Positions 54,660-64,000 of a stretch of DNA of 64,000 nucleotides are shown here, one piece after another. The stretch spans positions 32,546,055 to 32,610,054 of the forward strand of contig OY978529.1 in NCBI GenBank assembly GCA_963854835.1. Reading direction: 5' to 3'. The notes beneath the pieces were generated by a model. That model worked only from the letters and a program-made list of their open reading frames with translations, searched no databases and was not told where the DNA came from. Source of the DNA: Megamerina dolium. Taxonomy: Eukaryota; Arthropoda; Insecta; Diptera; Megamerinidae. The position numbers and the translations under genes are program-made. Each line of letters opens with the position of its first letter. The first letter of the stretch is position 1.

Positions 54660-57300
54660 CTACAATGAAAATGTAATTCAAAAGAAAAACAAGCCAATAA
54701 ATACATTGTATAATACAATTGACAAATTAATATAATTGCACTCCCGTATTAGTAACGTGTTTCGCATAAACCAAATGAGAATTACTAAATTGTACGAAAT
54801 CAGTTTGCCAAATTAGTCAGAGTAAAAATAAAAACGAAAGTGTTACAGTATTAAAAATAGAGAGCAAGAGGTATAGTGAGTGAAAAAAAGAGAATGAGTT
54901 GACTCGTAGGTATTATACGACATATTGCCCATATTATTGTCAACTGAAATTTTTATCGAATGCCACAAAAATGTGCTACAAAATATATTTCTGTACATCA
55001 TATGCATACTAAATACTTGATTGAATGGCAAACTGAATGAGAATCAACAATTGAAATTGACACATTGAGTACTCATAATACAATATACTCGTATGTATTT
55101 GATTATAAATAAGAAAATAAGAAGAAAGAGTAATATGCAGAAGCAAATAAAATGTATATGGTAGCTATTCGGTAATAATCGCTGTAATAACTGCACAACT
55201 ATTAACAATGCATGACATGTTGTACAAGTAGATATAATATGATTTTATATGGCTTGTATTTGGATGGGCCAACAATTTTGCTATCATTTTGGTCTTTTTA
55301 TTATCTAATTTGTAGTAGGCTAACTTCTAATGAGGGGAGAGCACAAATTGCGGAGAAGTTGGAAAGTAAAAAATGTTTATTATTATTTTTTCTGTTGTAG
55401 TTGTTGCTTTTATTGTTCCGGCAACAAACAAAATAACAGGTGTATTACTTATTAGGTTAGCTTCTGCATTGGTAACTTGCTTGAGTGCGTACGTGCCTCT
55501 TTGCGCTTTGTCGATTACGACATTGACTTAATGCTGGGCGGAGGTGATCGAGCCCTGCAATCTTTGTCTACTCTGCTTCTATGAATGAATTTTTTTGAAC
55601 TGACAAATCTTTCAACTTGCCAACAAGTTGCCAACTCTCTTGTTGATTGATTGTTATTATTTAAATTGATAGTATCGTACATGATGTAATTTCTTTGGAG
55701 TATATATTCGTATGTATATGCAGTGCCTACATTTTTTCTCCTCTCTTTCATTTTTGTTTATTTCCAATGGAAAGATTTCAACACATTTTTTGCAATTAAA
55801 AAAAATCTTTGTTTGTTTCTGTGCATGTGATTGTGGGAATTTTTTGATTATTTTATTATAAAATGTATGCCATTTAAATTGAAATATTATGATAATATTA
55901 AAATGCAATATGCTCTTTTATTTGAATGTTTTTATGTTTTATTTTTGCTCTCTTTTTCGGATGAGTTTAATGTAGTAGGACAATTTACATAAAATGTTTG
56001 CGATAATATTAACAAGACCTTTGTTATGCAAATGTTGAAAAAATTATAAGAAATAAGTACAAATAAACTGATTTTAAATGAATCATTTTTGTGCTCATTA
56101 ATTTGTCCTCTTTATGGATATTAAATTGCTCATATGTATATTATCTCAATAGCACTTTAGTGCTATGTTATTAGTATTTTATTTAGAGGTTATTATTGTT
56201 ATTATACCTTTTAATTGACGTAGAAGTGGTAAAGAGAGATAAATATATTTGATTTTTAATCAATTTTAAAATAATTTAAATCAATCAAATTATTCTAAAA
56301 CGCCTAAAACTGATTTTAGAACAATATAGCTCATATTTGGGACATTCTATTCAACTTGGTAGTGAAATGTTAATTTCTAATATACGTATATAATACAAAA
56401 AATATATATCAACCCAATGCGCAATCTCATACTCTACTCTTTCAAATAATTACCAAGAAAATTAAGACCCATAATGCATTTTATTGCATTTATTATATAA
56501 ACTGAATGAGAATTAGCAGAATTTTTCATTGGAATGAAAATATATGACAAACATTATTATTCTAAAACTTTTGCAAAAGTTGAAAATACCAAATTATTTG
56601 ACTGACAATGCATATTATTTCACTTAAAATGTATTTCTATTTTAAGAACGTGCAGTCGTAAACTTAATGAGAATTATGTAACAGCGTAATTTTAAATTTG
56701 AAAAGAAATATTACAAAATCTATAACTAAAAAATGTTTAAACGATTTGATATAGGATTCTTTTTGATTTTGAATGCATTTCTCCATTAATAACGTGACTT
56801 GCATAAACTAGGTGAGAATTATGTAATGGTATGAATTTAGATTTTAACGAAAACGTAATATTCAAAAGATATTCAAAGAAGTTAAAGTAAGTTATAATTA
56901 ATCAAGTCCTGTTGCATTAATTAAAATGATAGATTTTATAGAGGCTGCAATGCAATGCAACGTGCTGCATCTAGGTATTTTTGCAAGAACGTCAAGACAA
57001 AATTTGCAATAAATTTTTTAATTCAATTAAATTAACTAAATTAATATACTGTAAATATACCAACTATTCTTTTTACAATTTGTGTATTTCAAAATCAAGT
57101 AGAAAATAGTTTTCAAACAGCTCACTCAATTCCATAAAAATTAAATAATTTATTTTAGAATAAAAGCTTTCTCTTAATATGAAATGTTATGATTAAAACT
57201 CTTCCAAGAAAATCGAAATATTTTTAGTATAATATATTTTGTTAATTTAAAATATTAATTTTTTTTTAAATAATACATATATAATAAAATTCATACTCAC
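54660..57300 (-). other. First coding intron of the cuticular protein gene (~2.6 kb)
   Basis: Bounded by GTGAGT (57300-57295) and TTCATTGTAG (ending 54660). It separates MKVF from ICLAALL in phase 0. Long first introns after a few signal-peptide codons are common in insect cuticle genes. The interior is AT-rich with no exon or mobile element that I could support; gtaataacgtg-type words recur near 54750, 56645 and 56790. Confidence 0.75.
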
Positions 57301-57312
57301 AAATACTTTCAT
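57301..57312 (-). CDS. First coding exon (MKVF) of the cuticular protein gene
   Basis: ATG AAA GTA TTT is followed immediately by the donor GTGAGT. Joining it to the exon starting at 54659 restores a full signal peptide that the long exon alone lacks. The preceding bases (acaagaaATG on the minus strand) fit an insect start context. A possible acceptor (tttttacag) ends at 57409, making this exon 57408-57301 with about 96 bases of 5' untranslated sequence. Confidence 0.82.
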
Positions 57313-57729
57313 TTCTTGTGTTTTTTGTTCGGTTTCCCGCGATTTTTTAAACAAATTTAAAAATCAAAACACAATATATGGCAGCAGCAAGCAACAAACG
57401 AGTGGACACTGTAAAAATTTGTTTAAATTAGAATTTCTTTTAGAATTTTTTTTTTTTCCAAATACAATTTTATATTATTCAATAATTAAATAAAGCAACA
57501 AAAAAAAAAATGAAAATGATATTTCTAACACAAATTCAAAGGAAAAAATCACAAAAGAATGCACAAAAAAGCATTTAAATTATTTCTTTTATTTTTGAAT
57601 ATATTTCAAAATGAAAAATTAAATTGCAAAGAAAAAAAAAAACAATAACATATAAACACTCTCACTAGTACACAGTACGCAAATTTGCAAAATGTCTTTT
57701 TCTTTATTGTTTCGCCCAAATTTACACAC

Positions 57730-57775
57730 CTGAATTGAAGGATTGTAGAATCGCTTCGATTCCAAACCTTTGACT
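57730..57775 (-). other. Putative non-coding first exon of the cuticular protein gene
   Basis: From the predicted initiator A at 57775, the transcript would run to a good donor, CAG|GTGTGT (57732-57724). Splicing to the acceptor at 57410-57409 would remove a ~320-bp intron. Both sites are visible, but their use is inference; an unspliced leader is the alternative. Confidence 0.5.
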
Positions 57776-57809
57776 GGATGCTGTTTGTGGTCAGTTGGTG
57801 GCTTATATA
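57772..57809 (-). promoter_or_regulatory. Core promoter of the cuticular protein gene (TATA box plus initiator)
   Basis: TATATAAG on the minus strand (57809-57802) lies 34 bases upstream of an initiator-like CCAGTC whose A is at 57775. It is the only strong TATA/initiator pair I saw upstream of the start codon, and strong TATA promoters are usual for stage-regulated cuticle genes. Confidence 0.68.
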
Positions 57810-59460
57810 CCCAAGCACATATTTTGCGTAAAATCGATTATTATTATGTGAGCTATGCAGTCAGTAAGTAAGTAAGTTTGTATTGCCACCGAAACTACAA
57901 TACGATACCACGATATATGAAAAAGAGCTAACCACCAACTCGGAGAGTTGTTGAGTTGTTGTATTTGGCGTCGACGTCGTTGTCAACGTCTTCACATTTG
58001 CCATCCATTGTCTTTGAAAAGAGCTTTCCTACACAGGTTTTATTTTGTATGTATGAAGCTGGTCAATAGCCAAACGGTAAGCAGATAGACGTTATGCAGA
58101 CAAAAAGTGAGAGTAACGAAATGTTTAAACTGAGGAGCGTAAAAGCTTTGCATTTAATTGAGCTGTGAACCAACATTAGCTTATGGCAATGTAGTAGTGA
58201 GTGTATTATGCATTTGTATTGGTGATGATGGTGGTGGCTAAACTTAAGAAGAAGCTAGTGCCAGAAGCTGAGCAGCATACGTTTCTGTTGGTAGTGGTAA
58301 TCATTTGCAATGATATTAGTAATACTTTGGTGGTAGTATTGGTGTGCTGATGATCTTAGTAGTGGTAACGACAGTGGCTTCTAAGACCAAGATGGATTGT
58401 AGGTAATAGTATTAGTATAAAATTGCATTAGTATTAGGGCATCGAGTTAATTGCATTTGTAGTGGAATTGCTAAGACCAAGTTCAGGTGGTGCTGAGCAA
58501 AATATTCTGATTGTATTAGTGACTTGTATTAGTGTTTGTATTTAATTATGTTTGTATTAACGCTTGATATTGGCAAATTGTAATTTGGCGGTTAATGGCT
58601 TGATCAAATTGATTTTCAAACAGCAAAATTTTTATAGAAATTATAAGGAAAATTATTATTTTATTTCAAAGAATAACATAGATTCTTAATGTCAAGTGTT
58701 GGCTGATTGGAGGCACAATAAATCTTAGTAACAGTGCATACATCACAAAAAAATAAGTTGATTGGTTGGCGGATTGGATAAAATGTTGTAGTGTTTTATT
58801 CACAAAAATCCTGCAATGTCATAAAATTACATTATTTACAAAAAAGCTGCTAATATAGATGAAATATTGTCTATCTAGTTCCATTCTATCGAGTTAATTT
58901 AATAAAAGGTTTGGGATGAATAAATTCTAAACAGTGGAGAAGATGGACGAAAGAGTGTTTTCCTAGAAACTTGTTTCTACTGATTGCCACAGGCGTGCAT
59001 TCCCAAAAAAATTGGCTGATCATCTTTTTTTCAACACTTATGTGGACTTACTTCATAGTTCTTTTAGTTCATTTTATGCTCTATGTGCAAGCATTCGTTT
59101 TTCATAAATTTCTCATTAACAATTTAAACTTAATAAAATCAATTACGATACTATTTTCAACATCAATTTAATATCTCTCGTTGTAACAAAGAAAACTTCA
59201 TTGAAATGATCTATTTTTTTCTATAAATATAATTCTTATTACAATACCATCACCTGAAACTCAATTCGCAACAAACACTTATGCAATCCATTCTTTGTGT
59301 ATGTATTGGATTTTCAACTACAAAATTACCGGCCATCCGGTTTTATTTTCATGTATATGTGTGAGTAGAAACTCACACTAAAGCATTACGGAATTTTGGT
59401 ATTTGTTTGTGTTTGTTGAAAATTTTTTTATGATTTTTATTTTGCCAAAATAATAATCAC
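57810..59460. other. Upstream region of the cuticular gene; no gene supported
   Basis: A 'gtattagt' word recurs at least four times between 58400 and 58545, and ctaagaccaag occurs twice (58381 and 58471). These may be regulatory or simple-sequence expansion. No coding features. Confidence 0.4.
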
Positions 59461-59520
59461 AGTAATAATAATAATAATAATAATAATAATGATAATAATA
59501 GTAATAATAATAATGATAAC
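59461..59520. repeat. (TAA)n microsatellite
   Basis: About 19 trinucleotide units with occasional GAT/AGT interruptions. Confidence 0.9.
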
Positions 59521-59989
59521 AATAAAAATTTGCTTTCCTTCTTTTTTTCCGTTTTTGAATCTTGCATTTGCAGTTATTACTTTTGTTTTAATTTCTTATT
59601 TATTTAGTATTTTAATTAAACGTGAAGAAACGTTTTGTTGTTTACTTGTCCGACTAAACAATCATATCATATTATTCGTACAATTAAAAATTAGCACATT
59701 ATATTAGTTGGACGTTTTATTGTTTGCTAAATGCAAACTTACGACCTTGACTTCTTTTCACTTAAGGTACATTAAATATTTTTTATGGAGTTACTGATCT
59801 TCATTAGTTTGCTGATTGCATGCATACAAATGAAATAAGTCATATTTGAAGTCAAACCTAATTAGCAACAAGAATATTATTATTTAGAATTTTTAAAAAC
59901 TATCTGATTGCTATTTAAAATCATATCTTACTAATAAGAAGACCTGAGCACCCATCTTATTTGATTGTTAATTTAAAAATGTCAAGGTT

Positions 59990-60960
59990 TTTCATTTGAC
60001 TAGCACGAGTTGTGCCGTTTTAAAGCAACAATGATTGCTATCTAACATGATTTTCTGCAAAGGCAACCATTTGATGATGTTGAACGTAAACGTGTCTTCA
60101 CAAATTATCGATTGTGGCATTCCATAAAAAAGGCTAAATCGAATACCCGTGGCGTTCGAATGACATAACCAAGGCAGCTGAAAGCACAATTACAAAACTT
60201 AGCTCTCAAAAAAACTCGATTGGTTTGATGAGCTGGGTGACATGGCAGGCCCAATTTTTTGAAGAGTAAATTTCATATCACCCAAGTCCATGTGTTCAAT
60301 TTCAGCACAGAAAAACTCAATAATCGTGGTAATGTTGAGATCGACAAAACAAATGTAGTCGTCTAACGCAAGGTTCGCTGAATATGATCGATGAGTCAAG
60401 TCAGGCTTCCCATTCAGTTGCAACATTTGAGAGGCGTCTTCACAACTGCTGATTTATGGTATGTTGTTTACAAAAAATGTAAATGCATTTCAAAAAAGGG
60501 TAAATTTGGTTGCGTTCAATGTTACAGATTTCTTGTCTTCAGATGTTGTGTGATTAGAAAATTAAATTACAAGTTTACTAATGAACCTCAGCGTCCTGAG
60601 AAGGCTAACGGATAATTCAATGGTGAATGTTAGATTTCTTTGAAATATCATGTGTTACCTCAAATCAATTTGCTTGCATCAACAACTTTATTTTGTTGAT
60701 CCTTTCGAACATGGAGCATTATTGTTATCACAATCTCCAGCACGAATTTCGATAAACAAACTCTGGTACTGATGATCTTGTAAAGCATCAGCATTTTGTG
60801 CGATTTCACAGGTCTACCATGTGTTCATTCCTTTACGGTAATAATAGCGTAATATATGGCGAAAACGTACAGTTTGATTAACAATTTTAAACTTTATGTA
60901 AAGGCAGAACGAAATGGGGATGACTTTTGATCTGTCATCTTTCGAAATCTATAAAAATGA
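59990..60960 (-). mobile_element. Decayed mariner-like transposase, near full length
   Basis: Reading the minus strand, the N-terminal part contains RHILRYYYRKGMNT (near 60872-60830), then EIRAGDCDNNNAPCSKGSTK (near 60755-60690). These match the mariner N-terminal helix-turn-helix and the RSGDFDxxDxPRSGRP segment. An in-frame stop sits in between (W then TAG). Further on are the central EHMDLGDM...ACHVTQLIKPIEFF segment (near 60300-60205), corresponding to the catalytic QDGAxCHT region, and a decayed C-terminal part. Stops and frameshifts are frequent. The first ATG candidate is at 60937. I could not identify convincing terminal inverted repeats. Confidence 0.65.
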
Positions 60961-63280
60961 AGCCAAATGTCATGGCGCTAATAGAATGAAAATACATGCG
61001 ACGATATCCATTGCAAAAGAAGTCATTGCTTGTCGAAAAAGGCTAATTCTAAGACTAGGGTTCTAAGATTTGTGAACGTGTGTATGTGTGTGAATTTTCC
61101 GCCTAAATAAAATACAAGTATTTTTTGTATTTAGCATATACCTATGGTAATATGGTAATACATAATTTATTTATGATCACTCATTTAACAATAGTCTAAT
61201 CTATATTTCACACAAATAAAATATATAAAATTAGTAATTTTTTTCACAAGTAGAACTTGTCGCGAAAAACTTGAATATAAAAATAAGACTACTTTCTCAA
61301 TATTTCATAGAACTTGTTCCTGCTGATGATGTTTATATTAAATGATTGCTTTAAATTGAAATCAACTGATAAAAATGTTTAATTAATAAATATCAATGTT
61401 TTTTTTTTGCACAAATTAATATTTTTCAACAAAATATCTTGATATTGTATTGTATTGTATTTAACAATATTGAATGCTTTTAAATTAAATACACATACAA
61501 TTAGAGGAATTTCAAAAAAAAAATCCCCATAATTGCAGAAAACAATAGAAGTGATTGGTATTTGGTTTTTTTTTTATCAATCTTTTGTCATATTTTATAT
61601 AAATTCAAAAATTACTTTTTTGCACAATTATATATTCTAATTAGGCAATAAATACCTATTGCATATAATAATATGAAATAATGGAATATTTACTCGAATT
61701 GCATTTAGCACGCTTAGAATAAATGTTTGTGGTTTTTGTTTTTTGTTTTTTGTTTTTGCTTAGTTAAATTATTTTCTATTTTGGTTTAAACAACAACAAC
61801 AGAAAATTGCTAATTTATAATTTATTATTTTGTGAAGCAAATAAATTAATAGCATGTCTTGTTAACATTGTCAATGGGTTTTTTATATTTGTGAGATACT
61901 AAATTTAATTGTAATTACATATATTTGCATTGAATTTGCATTGAATAATTTATAAAGAAGTACGTGCCTTCGATATGCATGTTTTCTAGCTTGTTTAGTG
62001 AGAATACCATATGTAGGCACCTATATAAATACTGTGGTCAAATTTAGATGTTATCATTGAAATTAATCATTCCTATTTAAGGCAACATCTGGTTCATGCC
62101 TTTTTGGTTTTTGTTTAAATAATTTTAGCAAAATAAATGCATATTTCTGCACATTCAGACAGAATGGCTCCAAGATAATTGAAATTAAAAACATAAGATG
62201 ATTGCTAGATTTTCTCATCAGAATGTACCAATGCAATAGAGTGATTATTTATATCGAAATATAAAAACACAATCAATGAAAAGCAATAAATCGACCAAAT
62301 TTTATCTTAAAAAATATATCCCAGAAGTAAATTTGTTTACGGAGTACAACCTACAAATTTCAACTTTTTCAATCAGATCGGAGATATATAATATGGAATA
62401 ATTTTCGGCAGTGAATTCTAATTTAGACTCATCAGATATTTTTCTCAAAATGTCTCGTGAAGGCTAATGAAAAATATTGAGGCAGAATTCAATGTAGAAC
62501 TAGAAGAGAGCATAGTATATGGCTGCAATATGATTGGAGACTAGATCAGAAAAGGGCATCAACATATATCAGATGGATGAATAAAAATTGACGGAATTAC
62601 CATTTGTAAAGTATGCCCTGAGGATGCGGATCGCTCCCAAAATTTATGTATCAAAGCTGTAAACAATCCCAAGTATAGGAAATTGTGATGGAAATGCTCG
62701 ACAAACATGAAAAGTTGATCAAAACAATTCTAAAAGACCTACTAAATTATTTAAATCTTAAATAAGAAATATATATTGCATAGTATTGGGTGCAGTGACG
62801 AAAATTGGATAAACCACAACATTCTTAATCGTAAAAAATTGCAGTGGGGAGGGCATTAGCATTCAGTAATGTATTCATCTCTAGAGATCGTTCTTATTGC
62901 AGTTGCTGCATTTGACAGGATCGTTGAAGCAAAAATGACTGTAATATGAGGAGAAATACAATATAAGCGAGTTTGCACCATGGCAGCATATAGCCATATA
63001 TATTGAGCAAAAGTTGATCAAAATTTATATGGATGTGCTTAAATTTGAAGTTCCACTGTTCTCACTATATCCATACGGCTTCATTGCCATTGCTTTATAC
63101 AACTACCATTTGTCCAGTCTATGATAGACTTATAAATCGTATTAAAATACCAAAAATGTGTCAATCCTTCCAATGTGTCAGACGTAAAATTTATATGATG
63201 CAAAAAAGAAATGACTAGCAACAGATAATTTCATAATCTTTAAATAAGTGGCGTGTCATCAAAAACCGGAATTTTAAAGT
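60961..63280. other. AT-rich stretch, no supported gene
   Basis: Homopolymer-rich DNA and chance short frames. ttgtcgaaaaag at 61029-61040 matches part of the mariner end seen at 733, but in the orientation opposite to that expected for the adjacent element. Confidence 0.4.
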
Positions 63281-63283
63281 TCC

Positions 63284-64000
63284 TATATTATTATTGTTAT
63301 TATGGCTATGAAGCACCGCGACCTGAAGATCTTTTGTGCAGTCTTATTTCCTAACTAGCAGATCTCAAGACTATTAATAAATCTTGTCACTGCTGTGAGA
63401 TTGATTTTAACTAGGTCCCTGGGAAGTATGAATCCGTTGCCTAGGTAGTTTACTCTGCGTCTAGCCACAGCTGGGCAATTGCAAAGAACGTGTTCTGCTG
63501 TTTCCTGCTCTTCTAGACAGAGTCGACAGAGATCGTTGTTTACCACACCCATTTTCATCATGTGATAATTAAGTTTACAATGACCTATTAGTAGTTCAGT
63601 GTATAGCTTGATGTCTTTTCTGCTGAGGTTCAAGATAGCATCTACCTTAATATGTTCAGGGTCAATTAATCTTTTTGACTGCCGCATACCTGTTTGGGTT
63701 CTCCAATAATCGATTAGACTACTTTTTTTCTTTTTCACATATCAACTTATTCATGAAGCTACTGTTTACCCCGCAGAAGGGTTTTGGGCCTATAAAAGGA
63801 GTGTCTGCTCCCTTTTTGGCCAGTAAATTTGCCATTTCATTTCCTGCATGCCCCTCGTGTCCCGGTACCCATATTACAGTCACAGAGTTCCTCTTTGCTA
63901 AGGTATTGAGGAGTTCAAAGCGCTCCCAAACCAACTTAGATTGGAACGAGGAATTCATTAGTGATTTTAGAGCTGCCTGACCGTCTGATGCAATGCATAA
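63284..64000 (-). pseudogene. 3' part of an RNase H-bearing LINE, truncated by the window edge
   Basis: The frame enters from the right edge with CIASDGQAALKSL, the RNase H segment with its conserved Asp, and continues through VIWVPGHEGHAGNEMANLLA (near 63880-63820) and FIGPKPFCG. A shift in the A-rich stretch near 63720-63735 leads to a 127-codon segment ending at 63355. That segment contains IGHCKLNYHM and a cysteine/histidine cluster, CRLCLEEQETAEHVLCNCP (C-x2-C...H-x4-C, near 63530-63470). The 3' end is a TAA-type tail (cataataacaataataata, near 63303-63285). RNase H plus terminal zinc knuckle plus TAA-like tail points to the I/LOA-type group. It is younger than its relative at 38 kb. Confidence 0.82.

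Overview
This is AT-rich eukaryotic nuclear DNA, most likely from a higher (brachyceran) fly. The evidence is spliced gene structure with GT/AG introns, a fly-type cuticular protein gene with a TATA/initiator promoter, several clades of insect non-LTR retrotransposon, mariner and Tc1-like elements, tRNA-derived SINEs and many (CAT)n, (CAA)n and (TAA)n microsatellites. A tephritid or similar fly would fit, but I cannot assign a species from the sequence alone. There is no sign of bacterial operons, CRISPR arrays, rRNA or a functional tRNA gene.

Only one convincing host gene is present. It lies on the minus strand at about 53.1-57.8 kb and encodes a secreted, low-complexity, Pro/Val/Tyr-rich cuticular-type protein of 468 residues. 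The first four codons lie in a small upstream exon and the rest in one long exon. A TATA box, a probable initiator and a possible non-coding first exon lie at 57.73-57.81 kb.

The rest is a graveyard of mobile elements with one striking exception. Non-LTR elements are: an RTE-type fragment at 3.0-4.7 kb (+) broken by two nonsense codons; a short RTE relic at 21.5-21.8 kb (-); a complete RTE-type element with an intact 992-codon endonuclease/reverse-transcriptase ORF at 29.1-32.45 kb (-), flanked by a perfect 13-bp target-site duplication; a decayed RNase H-bearing LINE at 37.9-39.4 kb (+) and a related one running off the right edge at 63.3-64.0 kb (-); and a 5'-truncated LINE at 46.58-49.46 kb (+) with an 11-bp duplication and a (TATC)n tail. 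DNA elements are: three decayed mariner copies (0.73-1.45 kb +, 7.50-8.15 kb -, 60.0-60.96 kb -), two of them internally deleted between recognisable terminal inverted repeats; a hAT-like MITE with an 8-bp duplication (17.36-17.53 kb); and a Tc1-like TIR element (25.49-25.74 kb). Three tRNA-derived SINE-like segments are at 10.2-10.4, 13.0 and 22.1-22.3 kb.

The most pervasive unexplained structure is a degenerate repeat of about 150 bp whose conserved core reads cgcctacctcccatacaaaa or its reverse complement. It occurs in arrays or single units at 4.8-5.4, 8.2-8.8, 14.8-14.9, 23.8-24.9, 27.2-27.8, 34.65-34.9 and 41.3-42.4 kb, with both orientations represented, and the last array contains a 327-bp higher-order duplication. 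Weaker repeat arrays of other types occur at 19.3-20.5, 39.5-40.0, 43.5-44.1 and 51.4-52.2 kb. The remaining stretches are AT-rich and hold nothing I can support.
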